DNA from: Cyanophora paradoxa
Lineage: Eukaryota > Glaucocystophyceae > Cyanophorales > Cyanophoraceae
Length of the DNA stretch: 64,000 bases
Reading direction: 5' to 3'
Assembly (NCBI GenBank): GCA_004431415.1
Contig: QPMI01000522.1
Location: 248,001-312,000 of the forward strand
Below the pieces are notes generated by a model. That model saw only the letters and a list, made by a program, of their open reading frames with translations, had not been told where the DNA came from and searched no databases. Below are positions 55,538-63,844 of this stretch, piece by piece. Positions within the stretch are counted from its first letter, which is position 1; each line of letters starts with the position of its first letter. The position numbers and the translations under genes are program-made.

Positions 55538-56805
55538 ATGAGCCGATCATCCACGGACGACACACCGGATGTCGCCGCCATGCCCGGCGAACGACGTAGA
55601 CCGTGCTTGCGCGACGCTCGCCGGCGCCCAGGCCCCGCGGGCCCACGCCCCCGCCCCCTTTCCCCCGGACTGGGCCCAAAGGGCGCCCACCTGGGCTCCT
55701 CCCCCCCGAGGCCGGTACAGAAGCGTGTACGCTCGGACCCCCTGCCCCCCCGTCCGCAGTCCGAGCCAGACGAGGCCCGCCCGGACCCGGCCTTCAAGCC
55801 GGCCCCCGCCCTCCCGCCCCAGCGCCCCGCCCTCGCCCTCCGGCTCCAGCGCCCCGCCCCCGCCCTCCGGCTCCAGCGCCCCGCCCTCGCCCTCCGGCTC
55901 CTGCGCCCCGCCCCCGCCCTCCGGCTCCTGCGCCCCGCCCCCGCCCTCCGGCTCCAGCACCCCGCCCCGCCCTCCGGCTCCAGCGCCCCGCCCCCGCCCT
56001 TCGGCTCCAGCGCCCCGCCCCCGCCCCCAGCTCCAGCTCCCCGCCCTCGCCCTCCGGCTCCAGCGCCCTGCCCCGCCCTCCGGCTCCCGCGCCCCGCCCC
56101 CGCCCTCCGGCTCCCGCGCCCCGCCCCCGCCCCCAGCTCCAGCACCCCGCCCCCGCCCTCCGGCTCCAGCGCCCCGCCCCCGCCCTCCGGCTCCAGCAGA
56201 CCGCCCCCGCCCTCCAGCTCCCGCGCCCCGCCCCCGCCCTCCGGCTCCAGCGCCCCGCCCCCGCCCTCCAGCTCCCGCGCCCCGCCCCGCCCTCCGGCTC
56301 CATCAGACCGCCCCCGCCCTCCAGCTCTAGCGCCCCGCCCCCGCCCTCCGGCTCCCGCGCCCCGCCCCCGCCCTCCTGCCCCAGCGCCCCGCCCCGCCCC
56401 CAGCTCCAGCGCCCCGCCCCGCCCTCCCGCCCAAGCGCCCCGCCCCGCCCTAGGCCTCCCGCCCCAGCGCCCCGCCCCCGCCCTCCTGCTCCAGCGCTCC
56501 GCCCCTGCCCTCCTGCTCCAGCACCCCGCCCCCGCCCTCCGGCTCCAGCGCCCCGCCCCGCTCCCAGCCCGTCACCCTTCCCGCCCGCCCCCCCAGCTTC
56601 CCGATTCCAGCGCCTCACTCCCGCCATCCTCCAGCGCTCCGTGTACCCCACTCCCTGCCCTTCTCCCCCCCCCCTACGCCGTGCCTCGGCGGGCACGCCT
56701 GCTGCTCTCCCCCTGCCCCGTGCGCCTCGCCTTCCCCCTCCCCTCCTTTTCCACAGGACCAAGGACACCAACGCCTCAGGCCCTCCTAAAGCCGCAGATC
56801 GATAG
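55538..56805 (+). CDS. Proline-rich protein containing a 27-bp VNTR (putative)
   Basis: Starts MSRSSTDDTPDVAAMPGERR at 55538, then Arg/Pro-rich sequence to DEARPDPAFK near 55797. A minisatellite follows (55800-56560). A likely last exon after CTTTTCCACAG at 56757 reads TKDTNASGPPKAADR with a TAG at 56803-56805. The first and last parts are in different frames, so the repeat is either partly spliced out or indel-shifted. If translated, the 27-bp unit gives a nine-residue repeat such as RLQRPAPAL. Function unknown. Confidence 0.4.
55800..56560 (+). repeat. Minisatellite, mostly 27-bp units
   Basis: About 28 tandem units of the form CGGCTCCAGCGCCCCGCCCC plus CGCCCTC, with some units shortened by one to three bases. 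Variation between units (CTCCTGCG, CTCCAGCA, CAGCTCC) shows it is not freshly amplified. Long minus-strand frames across it arise only from the repeat. Confidence 0.9.
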
Positions 56806-57493
56806 CTCCCAGCTAGGATAAGATAGCAGGACGTCTTCCCTCTATGCCGCAGAGCCTCAGAGCTAGCCTAGGTGCCCCCCCATGTCGACGTTAACGACGG
56901 GGCGGCGGTTGTTGTCATTAATATGAACATTGCCCGGTTGGGCTTTTGCAAAAACAATATATAAATGTGTGTGTACATGTACATGTAAATTAAACGTACA
57001 ATCGATATCTGCAGCTGATCATGGGAACACGGACGTTGACAATTTCAAGATTGCATATGGCCCGGCCCAGTACTAGTGGCATTTCAGACATTGCACGCAT
57101 GATCTTGCAATATTGTTTTTAATTGATCATGTATAGGTCAACGAAATTCTCTCCATTCCCTCCAAATCGACGTGCCTCCCCAAGGCCTCCGGATCCGCAT
57201 CCATACCCCCCCCCTCCCTCCCCCCCGCTTCCCCACCCGGGCCCCACCCTCCCCGCACTTCCCCTCAATCATTGTATTCAATATTCGCATTTCCCGCAAT
57301 AGCCTAGTAGCCACATAGGCCCCCCAATTGCAAGTCCATTAATATTCCTGCTTCGCACTGGCAGCTGCAAGGGTCGCTTCAATCAGGCTTGTTGTACAGT
57401 CGTCTAAGCTTTTATATATAGTACTAGTTGAGGGAATTCGAATTCGAAGGGCGCGCGCCGCGGCGCTCGCGCTCGCCAATTGCAAGAAACTCG
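56806..57493. other. Intergenic between convergent genes
   Basis: Low-GC, with ATATATAAATGTGTGTGTACA-like simple sequence near 56960, palindromes (GCAGCTGATCATG near 57012) and a C-rich patch at 57200-57265. No gene seen. Confidence 0.5.
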
Positions 57494-59085
57494 TCAGGCG
57501 CACGCCTCCAAGAGCTCGCCGCCGGCGCTCACGCCTGCTTCAAGTTCGAATTCGGTGTCGAGTTCCATCGCCTTGTCCTCGATCTCGAACTCGAATTCTT
57601 CATCGGATGCCTGCGCAACAGGTTGGAGACGCGGTCTTGCTTGCGATCGCGAGTGGCAGCTTACCTCTTGCACGTCGTTGTCGAGAATCCGCTGCGCGCA
57701 CTGCGTGTGCATTGTTCATCACAAGCCGCTGATCATGATTCGGCACTAGTACTGCAGCTGAGGGACTATATATACTATGATAAATACGCACAAATTTCAT
57801 CGGCTCGCCGTTTTTATATCCGCTGTGGCAGTAGTTGCTCTTGCAGTCCTCGTTTTTGTAGCACTTGTAGCCGTTGTTGCACTTGCTAATATTACTGGAA
57901 GCACAGTGCCCGCCGCAGTCCACATCGCTTTCGCAGATTGTGTTGCCAGGACACCTCGTGCTTTCCTCACCGTCGTGGCTCTTGTTGTAGCAGTGCGCGA
58001 TGGTCTTCTTCTCGGTCTCCTCCACGAACATATACTGGATTCCCGAATTGCCGAAATGGGTGTTCAACTGATGTTCATGTACATGCATGTGGTGGCGTGT
58101 GAGTATACGTATCGCAGAATTAGTGTCGCAGCGCTAGCGCACATCAGATTTGTTTACCTGCGAAACGGGCTGAACAAAAAAAGATTGGGCATAAAAAAAA
58201 GTAGAAACTTTCTTACACATATCGGCCCGACAATGTAGTCCGTTTCTTTGTAATCCTTGAACGCTTTCTCCGCCGCCAAAGCAAAAGATTCCGGGATGCC
58301 TGCATGTGTAATATTAAATAATTTTTTTCAGAGTGCAATTTCCGAGCGTACGAGTGGCCTGGCAATTGCGCATCATGATCACTCACTTGGAAGAATGTTC
58401 AACCAAAAGAGCTGCATATTTGCGCCAGGGGTTCCATTCTCATACTGCGGCGGTTCGAATTCCATGACGAAAGTGCAGCTAATTTTATGAATGAACTCTC
58501 AAGCATGGTCATGCATATGGCCGACGCACGTCTTCGATCGCCTCTACGTATTTTTTATCTGCGCCGCCTCCAAACTTGATTTTGTAACTGAAATTGAAGA
58601 GATCAAGAGGCGCGCGGGCAAGGATGTGAGCCATCAAAGTGACTCATAATCAGTGACTTGCCCATCCTTGACGCAAACCGAGTTTACCCAACCGCGGATC
58701 CCTCGTGGCAGCTGCGGGTCGGATGAGGTCCGGGAGGACCGCAGCTGCGTGGTTCTAGATCTAGATCTCTCCCGGGCACGAACCTACCTTGGGTAAGGGA
58801 TCCTCCATCTTTCCGTTGAATCCCCTTGATCCAAAGTTGGAACCGCCGGACCGACCCTGGCACTATTTCGCAGCATCCCGACGCATTTAGACTTTGAGAC
58901 AGGGCAATTTTGAACTCGACATTTTCGAATTCAGCTGCGCACGTTCGTATCTTGGAAGATGCGCAATGCGAATAGCATGTCTGCGTCGCCACTGCCAGTA
59001 ACACCGTCGGCTTTCGGAGCATAATTGATCTGCGCAGTCCAGCAACCGTCGGACTAAGTCGCCACGACCCGGCCGCGGTGGCCAT
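57494..59085 (-). CDS. Cysteine-rich secreted protein with a DCGG motif
   Basis: Starts at 59085 (MATAAGSWRLSPTVAGLRRS), with a hydrophobic segment (LRKPTVLLAVATQTC) that may act as signal or anchor, then YSHCASSKIRTCAAEFENVE and SQSLNASGCCEIVPGS. Later exons: YKIKFGGGADKKYVEAIED (58590), SCTFVMEFEPPQYENGTPGA (58480), GIPESFALAAEKAFKDYKET then DYIVGPICV (58300), NTHFGNSGIQYMFVEETEKK (58060), and TRCPGNTICESDVDCGGHC then CNNGYKCYKNEDCKSNYCHS (57960-57830). The last block has the C..C..DVDCGG.C..C..G..C....DC....C pattern seen in many secreted cysteine-rich repeats of algae and oomycetes. The likely last exon is acidic (QASDEEFEFEIEDKAMELD) and ends at 57494. Less GC-rich than the housekeeping genes here. 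Confidence 0.6.
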
Positions 59086-59139
59086 TTATATTGCCAGGCC
59101 TAGGTGCATCGGCAACATGTACAGGCCTATATATATATC

Positions 59140-59361
59140 CTATATATAGATAGCTCGGCGTGCAAACCTGATAATGCACTGCGCGCGCGCGCGCTCGCGG
59201 TCGGCCGCGTCAGAATAGCAGAGACCGTGCAAACCACCGTGGCCCAGTGGCACGGTGCACGTGCACGGTTGCAAATGTGGTGCACCTTTTTCCCAGTCCT
59301 TGTTCTCGGGCGACGAGGTGCACGTCGGACCAGCTGCAGGTTTAGAGCTTGATCCGCCCAT
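59140..59361 (-). CDS. Short cysteine-containing protein or first exon with myristoylation-like start
   Basis: Begins MGGSSSKPAAGPTCTSSPEN at 59361; an in-frame ATG two codons earlier also exists. G2 and S6 match the N-myristoylation pattern MGxxxS. It continues KGAPHLQPCTCTVPLGHGGL and HGLCYSDAADRERARAQC. The reading probably ends or splices near DAA (about 59205). The cysteines resemble the modules of the neighbouring gene, so it may be a separate small paralog or an upstream exon. Confidence 0.4.
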   Translation of the reverse strand: MGGSSSKPAAGPTCTSSPENKDWEKGAPHLQPCTCTVPLGHGGLHGLCYSDAADRERARAQCIIRFARRAIYI

Positions 59362-59984
59362 TTTCAAGCAAGCGCTAGCTTAAGTTGTGCGAGCTTAAGC
59401 TTAAGATCTTTGTCGATGTCGAGCTCCGGTCCAGCTGCGCGAGATATATACGTATATATACGTACACGTACTACTATAGCTAGCGCTACGTGTACGTATA
59501 AGTATACGTATACGTATACGTATATATTACGTATAGGCGTAATAAACCGCCGCGGCCCGGCGGCGGCGCCGGCGCGGCCGGTACGTACGCCACGGTACGC
59601 GTACGCGCGTATACCTATATATATATATACGAGGGCCATCAATGGGCCAAACGCGAAAAGTCAACTCCGAGAGCTCGAGACTCGGAAGTGACGCTTGGAT
59701 TGCGGAGGTTCTTATAACCGCCGCAACAGCTGTGGGGGTACCCCCTCCGAGGCTGGCGATCGCGGCGATCACGACCCTGGCGATCGCGATTTTCTCCCGA
59801 TCGCGACCCTTTTCGATCGCGATTTCGAGATCGGGGACATTAATGCGATCGCGAGAAAGGAAAAATCGGAAAAGGCCGAAAAGTGCCGTTTTCACGCGTG
59901 AAATCGATCGAAAACGAGGGTTCGAATCCCGGGCCCGGATTTGGACTTGGTCAGAATCTCGAGTCAAAATGGGAGAAAAATGTG
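59362..59984. other. Intergenic boundary zone with TATACGTA and GCGATCGC palindromes
   Basis: Holds two palindrome-rich patches: TATACGTATACG/TACGTATA repeats at 59440-59535 and GCGATCGCG/CGATCGCGA repeats at 59755-59865. GGGGGTACCCCC at 59735-59746 is a perfect palindrome. At 59927-59940 there is GGGTTCGAATCCCG, the T-arm-like sequence, here outside a gene. The left end of the viral-like block should lie in or near this stretch; no terminal repeat was found. Confidence 0.4.
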
Positions 59985-60070
59985 ACCTGGGACTTGGGAC
60001 TTGGACTTGGACTTGGGACTTGGGACTTGGACTTGGGACTTGGAAGAGTTGGAATCAGAGTCTGGACCCA
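59985..60070 (+). repeat. TTGGGAC heptamer array 1 with conserved tail
   Basis: About eight irregular TTGGGAC/TTGGAC units followed by TTGGAAGAGTTGGAATCAGA then GTCTGGACCCA. It ends 31 bases before the start codon of the next ORF. The same array-plus-tail occurs at 62055-62135 (same strand) and 62523-62632 (opposite strand). Confidence 0.8.
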
Positions 60071-60101
60071 AAAGCGGGGAAATTTTCGGACGGGGAGAAA
60101 A

Positions 60102-60572
60102 ATGTCAGGCAATCTCTATTACGATTTTCCCTTTGAGTTGAATATGGCATTCGAGAGGTTGCGCGAGTTCTGGCGTTGGCACCTCACGGGACATGACATC
60201 CCCGACGTAACACCAGAGCCCAACACACAGGGCGTGCTTGAAGTCATCCGTCAATATCCGCGTCGATTCAATGAATGGATTGAGTTCCACGCGACGAGCC
60301 GTTTCCAGAGCCTCCCCGAGGCCATACGCGAAAATTTCGTGAGGCTGGTGGGACCAGGCTACGACAACCCTAACAATCATAGACCACGCCCAGCTGGCGT
60401 GACACGCGAAGCTCGAGAAGACCGTAGACTTTTCCGCAGGGAATTGAGAGAGGATAGACGGAGGCTTTCAATGGGGCTCCCGCAGATTGTGAGGGGGTAC
60501 AGCCCGGATTACGAGACTTACCAAGAATTGTACGGCTTCGAAAATCCCTTTGAGAGGGCACTACCAGGGTGA
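60102..60572 (+). CDS. Hypothetical viral-type protein, 156 aa
   Basis: Starts MSGNLYYDFPFELNMAFERL at 60102 and ends FENPFERALPG with a TGA at 60570-60572. There is no intron signal. It is rich in Arg, Glu and aromatic residues (FWRWHLTGHD, YPRRFNEWIEF, EAREDRRLFRRELREDRRRL) and carries several PxxY/FENPF-like tails. It begins shortly after heptamer array 1. No domain is recognised. It could be a small structural or DNA-binding protein. The frame stays open upstream to about 59883, but the ATG at 60102 avoids coding through the heptamer array. Confidence 0.65.
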   Translation: MSGNLYYDFPFELNMAFERLREFWRWHLTGHDIPDVTPEPNTQGVLEVIRQYPRRFNEWIEFHATSRFQSLPEAIRENFVRLVGPGYDNPNNHRPRPAGVTREAREDRRLFRRELREDRRRLSMGLPQIVRGYSPDYETYQELYGFENPFERALPG

Positions 60573-60911
60573 GGGGCCAGGGGGGCCCCTGAGGGTGTAC
60601 CCCCCACCCGAGACTCGACCTTCGGCGGACGCACTCGGGCGATTTCCGTCAGGCCGGCTCCCTTTTTCTGCCTTCGGTCCAACGCTAAATTTGGCTTTTT
60701 TCAGGCCAGTTGGCAACGTTTTCCGTTGCGAACTAGACCGCGAAAAAAATCGCCCACAAAACCGCGGTCCGCCGCCATTTTGGCTCACTCTTGAAACGGG
60801 TTCGCCGCCTTCTCTCAGCCCAAGGAAACCCCGCCTCTCCGAATTTTCACAAGTCCGCCCTCACAGTCACCTCACGTTTTGCCTTTGCTGATTTCTTTTC
60901 CCTTTGCGCAG
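60573..60911. promoter_or_regulatory. Intergenic leader upstream of the 60.9-kb gene
   Basis: 339 bp without a supported gene. Its last part, TTTTGCCTTTGCTGATTTCT then TTTCCCTTTGCGCAG, runs directly into the ATG at 60912. This is a strong pyrimidine tract plus CAG, as in a 3' splice site; an upstream non-coding exon, or a late promoter of pyrimidine-rich type, would both fit. Confidence 0.4.
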
Positions 60912-61981
60912 ATGTCGATTCCCGCTGAGCTTGCCGAGGACTTCGCCTTTGTCCAAGCAACGTGGGCTAACTCCGGTGGCACTCAAGGGGCTACCCCTGA
61001 GATGGAGCAGCGCGCCGACGCTCTGGGGTACATCTACAATTATGCCATCTTACGCGCCACTGGCCCCGAAGTGCAACTTCTCCCCAAGTCCGCCTTCACG
61101 TCCAAGGCCAAGAAATCCAAGTCCAAGCAACCCAAGCCCGAGCCCCCCGTCGACGTGCCCCCCGTCCCCGGCTGGGTCAAGACCGCCAACGGCTGGGGCG
61201 ACCCCAAGCTTTTCGCCGAGTCTGCTGCCGAGACGCTCGCCTGGGCCTACCCCCTCAAGTCTTCACGAATTACCCCCCTCCGTCATCGTCGTCATCTGCC
61301 CCTCAGCCCGTCGCCGAGCCCGCCCCCGAGCCCGCCGATGACGCCAAGTCCGAGGCCTCTGACGTCGAGTCTGACATCAACGACTTCATCGACTTTGACG
61401 TGCCGATTCCATACGACTCTGAGTCGTCTTCTGACTCTGAAGGCGACAACGAAAACCCGACTCGCAAGCGCCGCATTATCAAGACCAAGTCAATCGTCAA
61501 GAAGAAGTTCATGGAGACTACGTCATTCACCGACAACTCCGAGCGCGTCAAGGACCCCGCCAAGGCACACGAGAAGGACTTGAAGCTCGGCGCCGGCATT
61601 GCCCGTTCTCGCGTGACGTCACACTACAGCGAGCGCCTGACTCAGCACGTCAAGACCATTGAGAAGCGCGTCCTCTGCAACGAGCTCCGCAAGGAGTTGG
61701 AGCGCAAGCGGCGCCACGAGCGCCTTGTCCAGTACCAGATCAACAAGGCGCGGATCGCCGAGCGCAAGCAGAAGGAGGCGGCCGAGCTCAAGGCGCGCAT
61801 CGAGGCTCAGCAGCAGCGCGAGGCAGAGGCGGCAGCGGCCTTGGCGGCGCAGCGCGAGCGCGAGCGGCAGGACTTGGTGCAGGCAGCGCAGTCCCTTCCC
61901 CGCATTCCCCTTAAGTCGGCGCCCGAGGGCCTCATTGAGTTGGTTTCCGATGACGATGACTCTGACTTTGAGATGCTGTAA
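60912..61981 (+). CDS. Viral-type protein with charged coiled coil and acidic tail; frame change at a C5 run
   Basis: Starts MSIPAELAEDFAFVQATWAN at 60912. The frame is rich in sense up to LAWAYPLKS (about 61261), then degenerates to Ser/Pro/Arg low-complexity. From about 61256 the neighbouring frame takes over: VFTNYPPPSSSSSAPQPVAE, acidic ASDVESDINDFIDFDVP, IPYDSESSSDSEGDNENP, a basic block (KRRIIKTKSIVKKKF), a long charged helix (ELRKELERKRRHERLVQYQI to AAALAAQRERERQDLVQ) and LVSDDDDSDFEML with stop at 61981. The change lies at a run of five C at 61250-61254, so one missing base, a sequencing error or a -1 ribosomal frameshift would explain it. The N-terminal part has a Lys-rich linker (KAKKSKSKQPKPEPP). 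No family is recognised; a scaffold or DNA-binding role is guesswork. Confidence 0.6.
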
Positions 61982-62054
61982 ATAGTATTGCGTCATTCCA
62001 TTGTACATACTTGTAAAAATTGGCCGACTATTCAGTTACGACTTGGCGCGATCC

Positions 62055-62135
62055 TGGGACTTGGGACTTGGGACTTGGGACTTGGGACTTGGGACTTGGG
62101 ACTTGGGAAGAGTTAGACTCAGGGTCTGGGCCCAG
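62055..62135 (+). repeat. TTGGGAC heptamer array 2 with conserved tail
   Basis: Seven near-perfect TTGGGAC units, then GAAGAGTTAGACTCAGGGTC and TGGGCCCAGA. The tail aligns with array 1 and with the reverse complement of the sequence left of array 3. It lies about 75 bases after the stop of the coiled-coil gene. Confidence 0.85.
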
Positions 62136-62522
62136 AATCTCTCTGGATCTGAGAGTTTGCCGCGCCAAGTCCCTAACCACCGGGCAGACATGTAGAGGGG
62201 TACGGAAATCTGCATATGACGTTTCTGGTGACATTCCAGGTGAGATTTCAAGCGAGGTAGAGTCTGAACTGGTGTACGACTTGTAGCATGATACTGGACA
62301 TGAAAGCTCACGAGAGTATGCAACCGAAAACGGATGTGAAGAGGGGTAGGAGTTTTCGTGTGAGATGTCGAGAGAAGGAGGGTACGAGATGGGATACGAG
62401 TAAAAAAGACTACGAGTAAAAAGACTACGAGTAAAAAAGAGTATGAGGAGTGGTAGGAGTAAAAAAGTCGGTAGAAAAACTCACCTGACTTGTCTGACAA
62501 ATTTCTGATCCTGGAGAAAGTC

Positions 62523-62632
62523 TGGGCCGGGACCTGGGTTTCAACTCTTCCCAAGTCCCAAGTCCCAAGTCCCAAGTCCCAAGTCCCAAGTCCCAAGTCC
62601 CAAGTCCCAAGTCCCAAGTCCCAAGTCCCAGG
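62523..62632 (-). repeat. TTGGGAC heptamer array 3 (inverted) with conserved tail
   Basis: Eleven near-perfect units read on the minus strand, followed (leftward) by GAAGAGTTGAAACCCAGGTC and CCGGCCCAGA. It ends 21 bases upstream of the HNH start codon, so relative to that gene the array is antisense. Confidence 0.85.
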
Positions 62633-62653
62633 TTTTTCTGAACCTAGGGCAAA

Positions 62654-63019
62654 ATGGCCCTGCTCCGGTGCACCGACTCGCAAGACGTCGCCTACAACGT
62701 CCTGGTCAACTCGGACGTACCCCCGAGTGCCTTGGAGTTTCCCTGGAGAGTGGACAGGGACAGGGTGAGCAAGACGTTTGGAGGGCGCAAGCACTACCTC
62801 TCCCAGCTGATCCTCGGGAAGTCGCCACGTGGACGCTACGTGGAACACATCAACGGCAACCCGCTGGACTACAGGAGGGAGAACCTGCGCTGGGCATCAA
62901 TGTCGGAGATTCGCAAGAAGAGGAGGGGGTACGCCAATTTACAGGAGAAGAGCGAGGAGATTCGGGAGATGATGGAGGCGACACAGGTGCTAATGCAGCT
63001 TAGCCAGTCTAGACGCTAG
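62654..63019 (+). CDS. HNH homing-type endonuclease
   Basis: 121-codon ORF starting MALLRCTDSQDVAYNVLVNS at 62654, stop TAG 63017-63019. After WRVDRDRVSKTFGGRKHYLS (an AP2-like beta segment) comes the HNH core, YVEHINGNPLDYRRENLRW: H, N and the final N of the betabeta-alpha metal fold are in place, and NLRW is the usual end motif. The rest is a charged helix (EKSEEIREMMEATQVLMQL). Such proteins nick or cut DNA and spread selfishly in phages and large or polinton-like algal viruses. It is stand-alone, not inside an obvious intron. Its last 11 bases overlap the 3' end of the opposed capsid-like gene. Confidence 0.8.
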   Translation: MALLRCTDSQDVAYNVLVNSDVPPSALEFPWRVDRDRVSKTFGGRKHYLSQLILGKSPRGRYVEHINGNPLDYRRENLRWASMSEIRKKRRGYANLQEKSEEIREMMEATQVLMQLSQSRR

Positions 63020-63821
63020 TGGTGTGAATCTTGGTGTCGTACTCGCGACCGACCGTTTCCCAGGCCACGTAAACTTCGGCTCCGGCGCCTGGCGCTGTCG
63101 AGTTGGTAGTCGCAGTCGTGTAGTCCGCCTCTGCCTCAATTAGTTCGGCCATGAGGGTAGAGCCCACGACCATTCCAGAGGTAGGCATTCCGGCGATGTT
63201 GTTGTACAATTTGAAAGTGAATTTCGTGAAGAGGAGCCGGGGCCAGACCTGGGTACGGGGATTCGAGGCGCCGTATGAATAATCGGTACCCGAGGCGCCG
63301 CCCGTGGTGGCATTCGTCATCATCTCCTTTGCGGTCATCTTCCAGAGGTTGTACATCTCAAAGGGAACGGCCTGCGTGGTCTTGTGTGTGGCATCGATGA
63401 GGGCGCCATCTAAATGCGTTTTGATGTTCGGATTCGCACCATTCCCGAATTTGCGAGTGAGGGCGGTGTTAGCGGTGAACTTGAGTTCGAGCACGCGAAT
63501 GGCGGGCCGATCAGGCACAGAGGGCTCTATCTTTTTCAGGAGGCCCGAGAGCCAGAGCGCCTCCGCCTCATCCGCGCTCACGCCCGAGTCGATGTCAAAG
63601 TACACGTACACGGAGCAGGAGGCGGGATTCTCGAAATCGTTGGAGGTGACGCGCAACATGACGGGATTCTGGACCCTCACGGTGAGCGGGGTGGCGTAGT
63701 TTCCGTCCCACTCCACCTTGTCCGTCCCTGCGTTGGCCACGTTCCCAGCGTTGCCGTAGAAATCGGGGACGATCGAGCCGGCAGACACGGTCTTCACGAT
63801 GGTGGCCGAGGTGGTCGGCAT
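63009..63821 (-). CDS. Capsid-like (putative penton/minor capsid) protein, 270 aa
   Basis: Single intronless frame from 63821 (MPTTSATIVKTVSAGSIVPD) to 63009. It is beta-rich with evenly spaced hydrophobic strands (PLTVRVQNPVMLRVTSNDFE, CSVYVYFDIDSG, IRVLELKFTANTAL, WPRLLFTKFTFKLYNNIAGM, GAEVYVAWETVGREYDT), few cysteines and Gly/Asn/Thr-rich loops, as expected for a viral jelly-roll protein. It lies 23 bp downstream of another gene on the same strand, an arrangement like adjacent capsid genes in polinton-like viruses. I cannot confirm the fold by eye; an alternative is a fibre or surface protein. Confidence 0.5.
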   Translation of the reverse strand: MPTTSATIVKTVSAGSIVPDFYGNAGNVANAGTDKVEWDGNYATPLTVRVQNPVMLRVTSNDFENPASCSVYVYFDIDSGVSADEAEALWLSGLLKKIEPSVPDRPAIRVLELKFTANTALTRKFGNGANPNIKTHLDGALIDATHKTTQAVPFEMYNLWKMTAKEMMTNATTGGASGTDYSYGASNPRTQVWPRLLFTKFTFKLYNNIAGMPTSGMVVGSTLMAELIEAEADYTTATTNSTAPGAGAEVYVAWETVGREYDTKIHTTSV

Positions 63822-63844
63822 TTTGCGACCTCAAATGAGAAAGA

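Larger units (their letters stand above)
61982..62653. other. Intergenic with two opposed heptamer arrays and a 16-bp repeat
   Basis: No supported gene. It contains array 2 (62055-62108, plus), a short tandem TACGAGTAAAAAAGAC-like repeat (62394-62440) and array 3 (62546-62632, minus). The arrays face each other across about 440 bp, so the strand could fold into a large stem. Confidence 0.7.

Noticed and set aside
55794-56771. 325-codon minus-strand frame of Gly/Arg/Ala repeats
   Set aside because: It exists only because the 27-bp minisatellite lacks stops in all frames.
59900-59950. Possible tRNA at GGGTTCGAATCCCG
   Set aside because: No cloverleaf can be built from the flanks; only a T-arm-like piece is present.
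59642-60136. 164-codon plus-strand frame covering the first heptamer array
   Set aside because: It is made largely of the heptamer and GCGATCGC repeats and overlaps the better-supported ORF at 60102.
62055-62632. CRISPR-like or telomere-like array
   Set aside because: There are no spacers, the units are contiguous heptamers, and the arrays are internal with gene sequence on both sides. The heptamer is also not a known telomere unit.
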